Source: Dermanyssus gallinae (taxonomy: Eukaryota > Arthropoda > Arachnida > Mesostigmata > Dermanyssidae). From it: a stretch of 64,000 nucleotides of DNA. This document shows, piece by piece, positions 45,700-57,244 of the stretch (positions are counted from its first letter, which is position 1; each line of letters begins with the position of its first letter). The stretch covers positions 1,302,001-1,366,000 of the forward strand of contig QVRM01005404.1 of assembly GCA_003439945.1 (NCBI GenBank), given 5' to 3'. The position numbers and the translations under genes were made by a program. Below the pieces are notes generated by a model, which was not told where the DNA came from, did not search any database, and worked only from the letters and a program-made list of their open reading frames with translations.

Positions 45700-46850
45700 T
45701 TTTATGCGTCTTCCTCTATCGTCGCTGTCTGCCCTTTCCATGACGTTTTGACTGTTTGAAACTGCCCGCGGTGGCTGCCCTCGCCTATCGCGTTCGAAAT
45801 GTCGTTCTGGAGAATGCGTCCACACTGTTGTTGGCCATATGTTCGTGTTCCCTGCTGCTGCTGCTGCTGCTTTTGCTGCTGCAGTTGCTGATTGCAACAG
45901 CAATCGGAGCAGTAGTAGTACTGCACAGACTGACGACTGATTGACGGACGGGCGGACTGGTTGGTGGTGGTGGTGGTGGTGATGGTTGTGGTGGTCGTCG
46001 TCGTCCTCGTCCTCGTCCACTCAGCCAGAGCAGAGAGACGACAGGCAGTGGAAAAAGGAGAAGAAGAAGAAGAACACGACGAGCACTGGTTGTAGTGGTG
46101 CGACTGTTGAGCAGCTGTGTCGACACTGCCCGCCGTACATAGATCTAGAGAGATAGATACATAGATTGGTAGATTGGTTGGTTGGTTGGTTGGTCGGTCG
46201 GTCGGTCGATAGTTAGGTAGGTGGTGGTGGTGGTGGTGAAAGTGGTAGGAGGGTGGGCTGGCCAATAACTGCTGCTGCAGCTGCTGCTTCTGGCTCTACT
46301 GCTGCTGCTGCTGCTGCTACCCAGGTGTTTGTGTCTTGTGATCGATCGATCCTCATGTGATCGGTGGTGGTGGTGGAATCGGTGGCTCCTCGCAGTGTCC
46401 CGACACCGTTTGCTGTCAACTTTGATGGTTTGTCGCTCGTCGACAATGTGAATGTCGTCGTCGGTGGTTGGTTGGTTCAATCGATTGGCCGTCGACCGGG
46501 TTCGTTCGTTCGTTTGTGTGACGGCCACGTGAGTTTCGGTGTTACGACAGCTCGACGGATCGAGCAGATTGTGTCTCTATTCTTCATTCTCTTCTTCTTT
46601 TTCTTATTCTACCTCTTCTTCCGACATCGTTAGAAAAACGAACGGTAAACGATCGTTCTTCAAGCGCCTCTAACTGCTGCTCGCTGTTTCGAGTGGCGGC
46701 GTTAACAGCAGTTGTGTGTGCTGCTTCGTCTACTTCGGTCACTGCGGCAGGAGGTGGTGGTGCTACCGTTGCTGCTGCTGCTGCTGCTGCTGCTACTGCG
46801 GCTGCCGCGAGGAGCTGAGGCCATGCTCCGGTCCAGCCTTCATTGAAGGC
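45700..46850. other. Triplet-repeat-rich island upstream of EAF, possible promoter or 5' leader
   Basis: GC- and CpG-rich with many short tandem triplets: (CTG)n at about 45853-45872, (GGT)n at 45963-45983 and 46213-46235, (GTT/GGTTG)n at about 46175-46193, (CTG)n at 46300-46318 and (GCT)n at 46769-46794. Overlapping open frames on both strands (for example minus 46265-45702 and 46528-46145) encode His/Gln/Ser/Thr homopolymers and look like products of the triplets. It ends about 700 bases before the EAF start codon on the same side as its promoter would lie. Triplet-rich leaders are common in arthropod genes. Transcription is not shown by sequence. Confidence 0.4.
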
Positions 46851-47551
46851 AGGTCTTATCGTCTCCCGTTGTTAGCGCCAGCTCGATTTCATTAGTACTC
46901 AAATACTTACGTCGGAGTTCGCTTAGCCATCAAGCTCCTATTTCGTTGTATCGTGTCCGCCTTCGACGTCACCACATGAAGCACAACAATCTAAGGTGCA
47001 CGACAAGGAAGCTCCTCCCTCCCACGGATCATTCACATGTGAACATGAAATGTTCCATACTTATTTGACATGTCACACTAGTCGATCAACAATGCTAGAA
47101 GAAACATTAGTGCAGCAATGAGCAGACAGCGCCATGCTGTAACTCGAGAAAATGGTACCGTAATCGACAAGTTGACAACAGGCTGTGTTGCATATTTGCA
47201 TGTTGTATATCTGCGGATATTACCTCGTGTACTGTTGTGCATCATAAGATAGCCAAGAGCTGCCTCAACTGGTGGAAAATGTGAGATCCTTCAAGTGTTC
47301 GTTAACTATGATAATGCGAGTTGCACCTCGGCGGTGAGCAACAGTGGCGCCAGTAATAATCACATCGACGATACTGCAATATTGGCACTGCATCATTACT
47401 GGGAGTACAACAAGAATAAGATAACACAAACGACGAGATTCACAACACAAAGGCAATACGTACGCTAAGTTATTTTCACAAACCTGACATTCCTCTGAGT
47501 TCACTCACTCCATCGTCATCGAAGGGAGAGAAGCCCAAACAAGCAGATACA
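46851..47551. other. 5' flank of EAF
   Basis: AT-richer sequence without a recognisable gene. No convincing TATA box or splice acceptor could be fixed before the start codon, so the 5' untranslated exon structure is unresolved. Confidence 0.35.
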
Positions 47552-47757
47552 ATGAGTAACCCGACCATTGGCGATAAGCTAGCGCTCACCGGAAAGGTAA
47601 GTTCTGCTTTGCAAACCAGGCGCCCTAACAGTGTTCGCATGCCATCTTGACAGCGTTTGTTCATTAGAGCATCTCATGTTATCATTATATTCAGCCAGCC
47701 CAGCTCATCAGCGCTATTATATATATATATATATTTTTTTTTAATATATATATATAT

Positions 47758-47842
<85 letters not shown>

Positions 47843-48084
47843 TAGGCTAACACAGCTATTATAGTATTGTGCGACTGTCTGATAGCTCGCGACGCAAGAC
47901 ATCCAATCCGCTGTCGATATAAACACACTCAAACGTTGCCTCAAATAATGGAGAACTATGAACAGCCACTGTAATTATGATCAATCTGCGCGACACATTT
48001 AACTCGTAGGTCACTCTATGGCCAACTTAATTAATCTATCTGGAATGTATTACTGCATGGTCTGCTTTACAGCTTTTTAGTTTC

Positions 48085-48122
<38 letters not shown>

Positions 48123-49406
48123 ACTCGGATTAACTGGCTTGGATAGGTCATCTCTTATATTCTAAATAAATTTTACTCCTCGTTTAATTGTTATAACTTT
48201 GTAGTACGTTTCTTAATGTGTACTTTCTTTTCTGAAAGTTGCCTGACGTCTAATTCGCCATAGGTATGCAGGATTTCTTGGCCGGTACTGAGGGTATTTA
48301 AGCTTATGTACTGACATGACGATCGGACTGGTTCTCATTTATACTGTATGTTTAAACAGGTGATGGAACTAAAGCTCGGCAAGAGCTTTGATTCGGGGGT
48401 TAACCAGCATCACAGCCAGGCCTTCCACACGTTTCGATGTAAGTTTATTCGCAATCTACTATGATCAAACATATTCATGCGAATATTCAGACAGATGATG
48501 AACCGCAGCTTGTACTGGGCATCATTAAATCTCGCATGCTATTTACTGCGTTGGGTGTATATATGTAAGGGCGGGAAGTAACATAATCAAAGTTTGTTGA
48601 CAATATTGTCGTATGTGGTATTTGGAATCGTTTTGGAATGTATTTGGCTGTCTTTGTTGCTACGTTATTTTGCTGTTAGTATGCGTTGCTAATTGTTTTT
48701 TATTGTTGCTGCTATATTGTCATAATGTTATTTTATTCTTTTTGATGCAGATGATTTTAAGCCCGCGTCAGTAGACACGTCGCAGATGGCCTGCGTTGAT
48801 GTGGAACAGCGGCACCAGATATCTGTGACTGTTCCGCACCACGACTCCAGCGCGTCGACAGTCTTTCGAGGTTCGTTGTCACATTCGAGTATGGCTTCGA
48901 TTAGAAAGCAAACAGCTCAATCACACGCTTTCAATTCACGCGCGATTCGATTCTTCATCGAGGTTTTGGAAATATTGCTCAAATGTAGTTATATTTATTT
49001 AATTTGATTGTATATGGGCTGTGACAGAATTGGCTGTTAAGCCAATGTTTTCGCGGCTCAGCATGTTTTTGTACGCCATAGATTCATCCAGGATAAATTC
49101 GTGTTTTATCGCATGGGTGCTTACAGGTAGTCAACGACCATACCAAAAGGAGTGCGTCCTTATCATCGACCATCGAACCGGTGAAGCAACCCTTGAACGG
49201 CTTAGTTGTGAGTGCTCGAATTCTACCTATGATATTGTTGTTAACTATTATGTAGATATATAATAAGCGCTTTATTGAGTTTAGATTTTTGAAATCGCTC
49301 CATAAGAAAAGAATGCATTTATTTGTTCTTAGTTACTTCTTTGGGTATTAATACGAGCGTTTGTGATTAAACATTAAGTTAAAAGTTTAGTAGTTGTTTA
49401 CTTTCA

Positions 49407-49496
<90 letters not shown>

Positions 49497-50717
49497 CAGA
49501 TATAAGTAATATTTACGTAATGCATATGCGGACCAAATTTATCCAGGGATACTACAACAAACACCAGCATAATCAAAGCGTGTTGGAGTAATAGACGTAG
49601 ATCAGCAAGAGTAGCTCTTTGTTGGCCAAGTTTGCTTCGACAAATGCATGCTCGCCCAATACATGATACATCGTTCGGACCGTCTACCATGTATCTGGGG
49701 CAGATGGAGCATGTGGTTCTTGCGTGTCTGGCTAGGGCGGTAGAGTGCACCGAGGGCGATGGAATTATAGCCATATACGTTAAGTATTATTAGCTCATTG
49801 TCCAGTATTTCTGACGTAGAGTTTTTAACTTTCTTTATTCGTACGGTTTATGCAGGTAATGTTCAATTAAAAAAGACTCGAGCTGAGGGTTCGTCAAAGG
49901 TCTCTTTGGGAGCTCAACCTGGAGTCGCTGGAAGTGGATCAACGGCACCAGTTAGTCTTGGCAGACCCCTGACACCCAGCGCCGCACAACAACAGGGTAT
50001 GTAGCCAAATTAACGCAAACAATTAAAAAGTTATGAGTAGTTGAGGAAATATACTTTTATTATATTGCTATAATGGCAAAACGTGTTCTCTCAAGGGACC
50101 GATTGAGATCTATTTTTCTACTATATTAAATAGGTATATACAAAAATATAATATATAAAACGCTTTTTATCTAGTATCAGATGTCGTTCGGGTCCTAACT
50201 GATTGTCTAACTAAAATCTCTAAGACTACGGAGTGAATAGTCAAAGACTCTTTTCGAATATGGCGGGTACCTTTTGACAAGAAAGAAGCATGGAAGCAAG
50301 AACAGGAAAATAAAACTAAGCCTTGCATTCGTTTTTTAGTAACTCTCCATCTTTTTACGCAATTAGAAGGCTTTAGGCAACAAAATTTAGACTATCAACA
50401 AATCCACCCAGATAATCTATTAATTTTTGTTCGCTTAAGACAAACCAATTATAATAATTATATGGTTTGGATCAAAATATAACATCCATCTATCCTTCAG
50501 ATTTGCATCTTGTATTTTTAGTAGTATCTAAATATTTAGTTAATCATAAATGATAAGGTGACCCTACGTGTCGTTCAAACCTGTGTCCTGGTTGAACGGC
50601 GCGGGGCACCTCTGTTAATAAACGATTTTTTTTTCTAGACGAATTTTGCTTGGCTTTCTAGAGATGTGGGATAAATAGGGAAGTGAAGGGGTTGCATTTA
50701 CTCTTACTATACTAAGC

Positions 50718-50776
<59 letters not shown>

Positions 50777-53700
50777 TAGTTAGTATATTTGATAATTTCG
50801 GTCTGGTTATAAATACAAATAAAACCAATCTCGACATTCTTCATTTGTTAACGAAGGTCGTGGCCATTCATAAAAACCTTATGTCCTTCGCATTTGATGC
50901 CGCATTTTCTGAAATGACTAGATGCTTGGGACTTCCTTAAGAAAATTTGACGTGACAGCATTACGTTTCCACTAGTCCCTATCACTAGCATATTGTAAAG
51001 GCGTTCCACGACCTTTCTGTGTCTTTGAGTAGCCATGCATCTGCGTGACGCCTGCCAGTTATCTGGTCAGCTATCCCAAACAAAGATTCGATGCATCTGC
51101 ACTGAGTATCAATTTGTACGCGATGTAAAAATGCTTGTCGGTGTGCTTAGAATGGGGAGCTGTTTGGGCTGGCTCACCGAGATAGGTATATGTGATCGAT
51201 TTTTTATTTATGCGCACATCTAGATCAGTGCATAGTGCGTATATGAAGAAGTCTATATACACAAGCATTGCGGTGGTGATTTAGAAGTGGCATGCAAGGA
51301 ACTGATTATTCAGAAGCACATGTGTGTCTCTTGTGGTTCTAATATTTGCATTGTGCTCAATGCAATAGGCTTGACTTACATATCCGTAATAGTACTTTTA
51401 GGATAGCTAATATTTTTAAACGAAGCTTTGTTTATAAACCACGTGTGAATTAATGTTAGTCACGGAATTGAGTTAAAGCATGTATATATGCTGTTATTTA
51501 TCTATATAGCTATGTTTTGTTGTTACTATATGCATATATATAATCAATGATGATCCGCAATGGGAATAACCTGCGTTGCTGGCCTTTTAGGATAGCTAAT
51601 ATTTTTAAACGAAGCTTTGTTTATAAACCACGTGTGAATTAATGTTAGTCACGGAATTGAGTTAAAGCATGTATATATATGCTGTTATTTATCTATATAG
51701 CTATGTTTTGTTGTTACTATATGCATATATATAATCAATGATGATCCGCAATGGGAATAACCTGCGTTGCTGGCCTGGCTTCTGCTTGTGCTGTTAGGAT
51801 CACAACTTTCTTTGGACGGCGACAGGACCAATACTGACCGCGTTGAGGCTCTTTCTGGAATTAACTCTAAACTGAAGCGACCTTCACCTCCGATTGCGTC
51901 TCAGAGGTTAGTGACGTGCATGCGCTGAGACTAGCAAAAAGTAACAGCGTGGTGTACCGTTGTAATATCAGCATAAAGTGATATTGCGTGGGTTTGCAGT
52001 AACAGTTTCGGAAGCAGCGAGGTATATATATAATTTCCATAGCTATATATCAAAACGCCGACAAGCAAAAATTGATCACTAAGGAACAGTTTGCTTATCG
52101 TCTGGGTATAAACTGCACACTCCAATTCTTAGAGACGCAGTTTCACTGGGCGGAACATGCTCACGCACAAAGATATTTTGACATTATATACTTTGGTTTT
52201 AAGTCCGCCTTTGAAACTGTAGCACACAGTAAACTACTCGAGGTGTTGCCTAAATTCAGATTGGGCAAAATAGTTGCATGGATTAATGACTTCCACGGAA
52301 ATGCAGTGTACAATTACACCATCGGTGGCCATCCTCTAGCTTCGAAAAAACTGATCAGAGATTTTAGTGTATTGACATATGTTACTATAAAGTACACGGT
52401 AACATGCATTGATGTAAGAGCAACACAGAGAGCAAATTGGATTACTTCATTCATTCATTCATACTTAGGGATTTGCATATATACCCAAAACAATTTTAGG
52501 TGTACGTACTATCGGTAATAACATATGCAGCCCCAGTCTGGAACCAATGTCTGATGACAGATCAGCAACTCCTAGACAAGCTATGCCGACGAAAGATTGC
52601 ATACAAGTGTGGGATCTCAAGCGGTATATATATATATATATATAGGTTGTTTCTGTTAAGTCAGATAGCAAATGCGCGATTCGTGTTTTCTGTTTGCAAC
52701 GGTTCTGGCCACAGTATTTTTAACAGCCCTCTAGATGATCGTCTATGACATATACGTTTAACTAATGGTTTTTCTGCGTGCGTGTCGTTCTAACTTTTGT
52801 TTAATATCTATTTACGCGTTTAGCGGTATAATAGCGGAACAATATAATAACGGATCATTTATGAAAAATGTAACAGGGCGCACGCGTGTTCCCCCGTGAG
52901 TGCTGGCGGTGGTAGCAGCGGTAGCGGGGGTGGAAGCAACAGCAAGCAACGAATTAGTCCTGTGGCCGGGGGCTCATTGGCTCCTTTGAATAGTGCGGGC
53001 GTGCAGCAACAGTCCTCGTCCAGTTCAGCGAGACAACAGCAAGGTACTTCTTTTCTTTATAAATACAATTGATAACTTCTGTCCCGTTGCAGAGTTCTAT
53101 TTTTCGAACGCGCGCGTTGTGCTTTGAGGCTAAACCATTAGGAAATTACGAATGCGTACATTTTTAGAGGACGTATGTTGATGTTTAAAATAGTAAGTCT
53201 CACCGTATAACTAAAACGCATATTCGAATTGCAGTATTATATGCAGGTTAAATAGAGCCCAAAGTGCGTAATGGTTATTGAAACCCGTCCAACACTATTG
53301 GAGGGCACTATTGCAGCGCATGCAAATGGCAGAAAGGAATTCTAAAGCTTAGAATGGGCAGACTTCAACCTTAGATATTTCTCGTCAAACTCTTTCAATC
53401 CCAACTTCCAAGGGGAGGAATATTATTGAAAATGCGTTCTTAGAGCTGCGAACTCCATACTGTTTAATACACTTTTAGGGATTTGCTCTAAAGCTTGAAA
53501 TAGCTTACAAACATCAAATTGCAGTGTAGATGGACATATGCCTCGTTAGGTACCAGTAAGCCATGGCTATATGCAATGCAAATTTAGTTTAGTGTTGTTG
53601 AAACGTTGATAAGCAGTATTCTCACTGTTCACCGGGCAGAGTATCCTTACTCCTCAAATACCCTACAAGGTTTTATTTTGTTGGTGGTGTAATATGGGAA

Positions 53701-56700
53701 GCACCGATTGCTACAGTAGACTCTAGTAAACAGACGTTGACAACAGCGTTAAAATGTGATAAAAGGTCTTGACAGAAAAACAAGAAACGTGCGAACATTA
53801 AATCTATACATTTTTGGCACGAACTTAAGAGCATTTTCAGTCAATTTAGTATAAATGTATTTTAGTACCGAGCAAGGTGGTTTAGTGGCAAAGCCTTTGC
53901 CTTGCATTCGGGAGGACTGGGTTCGAGACCCAGACCGGCCACTCTTAAATTGGTTTGCATGGTTTCCAATTTAGACAAGGTAAATGCCGGAGTGGAGTAA
54001 AAACTTAGCCATGACATGAAAAATCCGTACACGGGCAATTGCCTTACGGGAAATCTAAAAAAAAAAAAAAAAAGTTCTCACCTTGATTGTTTTATTTCAG
54101 GGTCGAAGGGCTCCAGTCCTGGAAGCTCCGTGACGTCAGCGTCGTCGCGGCGAACCCCATCGGCGCTTTCAGCAAACTCGATGCCCATGTTGCTCGATGA
54201 TTCGGGAAGGTTAGAATGAAAGAGCAGAGCATGCGAATTATATAACTTGTGGATTTGTTAATTTCATAAATGCTTCGGATGTTAGATCAGTTATTTTTAA
54301 CTGCGATTGTTTGTTCTCACTAATAAAGGCACAATATTAAAAGCACGGATCATAATATATTAAAAGATAATGAAACATTTTTTACAATTGGTGATTTTTC
54401 TAGCGATATATTAAAAGATAATGAAACGTTCTTTTACAATTGGTGATTTTTTTAGCGATATATTAAAAGATAATGAAACATTTTTTACAATTGATGATTG
54501 TTTGAACGCTAGTAACTGTTACCTGGCTCTTAACTTTACAACGCAGGCGATATGAAAATGTTCACACTGGTGAACTACGTGCTCCTTCCGAGGCGAAATC
54601 CTAATTAAACATAAAACTAGACTAAATGACAACTTTGTGCTCCTGTTGGTTAGGTTCGACGATACCGGATTGAACCTTCAACAAGCGCAGCCATTACAAA
54701 ACAACGGTCTACCAACGACAGGTTTGTTACTTATCATACCAACGATACATTTGTTATATATTTATATATATGTTAGAGGACAAAAAGAATGCAAGTATTG
54801 AATGATTTTAGTCAATTCCTAACTATACTAACATCCATACACATAATTTACTTGTATAATTGCAAGGGAGTCGTAATATACAATAAGCGTCGTTGTTAAA
54901 TAGTTTCTAGTTGAGATTTCGGTATGCATTTTATTCAATCTGTCATTTGATCACTTAATATCCTTACTCGTTTGTTGGACTAGAGGATTATATTTATATA
55001 CGTTTGAATTTGGTAATAATTGTTATGTGTCTTTGATGTTTGTGGAAATTTCGTGCTGGTCCGAGCTCTAATGAATATGATATTTTGCTTTTGTTTGTTG
55101 TATTGTTAGGTGGTGGTGGCGGCGTTCAATTTGGAAGGCCGGCAGGGACCAGCACTACCAGCCTAAGTGGTCCAGGCCATCAGCCCTCAATGCCAATGCT
55201 AGTCAGTATCATTGAACGTTACTACAGTAAAATTCTTAATGTCATTATTATAGTGACATAAATTATTACGTAAGTGGCCATGGTGTATAAAAATGACAGT
55301 TGATGAAAGTATTGAACCAGTACGATCGTGAGTATGCAAACATGTTTCCAATAGATTTCATGATGGCGCAGCAGTGTTGCTTCACTAAATATGTGTGGAT
55401 ACGCTGCTGATGCGCGTTCTATCTCCACACAATATTAAACAAAAAAAACATTATATTGATTTGCTTAGTTATATGTACTTCGGTGTGTGTCTAATGCACA
55501 GGACTCGAACACGGATGTGGTGGAAATGTCCGAGGGTTCCTCGTCTATGTCATCGTCGTCTGGAAGTTCCTCCGAAGGATCCGATTCTGAAAGCGAGTCG
55601 GATGCGGCGCAGCCTAACAGTAAAAGGTATTGTCTTTACGATGTCGCTTTTGGTTGCCGTTTTATTTTGCATCTTTTTATTCAAATTGTTTGTTAGCATC
55701 CTGCCGGCCACTGGCAGCATGGAGTCTGTACCTATTTCCTAAGCTCTTAAAAATGCCATGTGATGCGCTTTGTTCACCGGCGCACACTAAGTGCATTTGG
55801 GTTTCACTATATTCGTATTAAATACAAGCATAAAATCCGCACTTATATCCGACCACACTCGTATGTTGTCTGGCAGAGGAAATCACTGTTTTTTTTTATT
55901 GCCGTAGTGATTGTGCGTACTTTTATATATCGCACTCATAAAGGTATTACAATTTTTATTTTATATTTTGCTTGCTAAAAATGTATGCAAATGGCATACA
56001 TATATAATATATAGCGAATCTGTGTTTTTATTGTAAAATTAGCACGTTACGTTCTGTTGCACTCTAAATGCGTGCGTCTTCCCGGCCGAGAGAATCACTT
56101 TATTTGCTGTTCGGTTTGATACGAAAGACGATCTGGTTGTTCCAGAGGGGCGCCTTCGGTGCCAACGCTACCGGCAACCAACACTTCAAGTGGCAGTACG
56201 TATGGCGCCAGTCATGGAACGTTACATCCACCTTCAGCAGTTGTCCCATCTGTAGCATCCTCTACCCACCAGCAACAACAACATCATCATCCGGTGACGG
56301 CCAACGCCAAAGGCTCGATGCCCAAACTCAGTCAACTCAGTAAGTACAATTTGTATGACCATGCGTGTTTATAAGCATTTCGACTTATAACGAACTACTA
56401 GTGCCTATCTAATTATATATAATCATGAAGCTAACGAAGGAGTTTTTTACGAATATATAGCATATGTACACTTAGACACTTATTTCAACTCAGTAAGGTT
56501 TGTGTACAGAACGATTCCCCAACAAAGTTTTTGGTGCTGGCCAATCGAGATCAGTTCAGAGCCCAGCCCGCGCATCATCATAGGCGACAGGTTCTCTTCT
56601 AGGACTCTCTTTTAATCTGAATTTTGAGGCGGAGGCAACCGCGGTGGTTTTTAGATTACGCTCAAATGACGCTCGGCAAACTCCAAGTCATAAGAACATC

Positions 56701-57206
56701 GTTAGCCAACCGGCACAATTGCTGAGCGTTAAAATCCGGTTCACTTGGTGTCGCAGGTTGTGCTCGCGTGCGCTTAGTTCGACCCAGATAGAGGAACACG
56801 GTCGGCGTGAATCTTTGTGCAGGTCTCATTATCGAATTAGTAGACTTTAGTGCTTTGCCTTTCGTCAATAAACTTTGAGTGCCTGGTATTTGGCAGCAGA
56901 TCCAATTCTGTAAATTAAAGTACGATTACGTTTCCATAATATACGTATGCATTGCATTTATTCACCGTTTCTCATCATCTTTTCCCAGCTGCGCATTTTA
57001 TTTCCCTACATAGCATCTAGTAGTGGTGGTACGGCCCTTTAAAAATCTGTCCATTGCCATAAGTAGCATCGAATCTTGCTCGGGGAAAATACCTTTTTTC
57101 CTTATTGAGAATCCGGTTGAATATTGTTTTCCTGCTACATTTGCCTGGAAAAGGCCCAATTATGTCTAGTAAGAACAAAGCATGTTCAAGAAATAGAGAC
57201 GAAGTG

Positions 57207-57244
<38 letters not shown>

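Noticed and set aside
45702..46528. His/Gln/Ser/Thr-rich minus-strand frames of 77-187 codons as real proteins
   Set aside because: They overlap one another in three frames and on both strands, and their residues follow the triplet repeats. They are kept only as part of the island.
56159..56374. Separate small gene beginning at 56159
   Set aside because: It is coding exon 12 of EAF in the same frame; the acceptor at 56144-56145 and donor at 56340 join it to the exons on either side.
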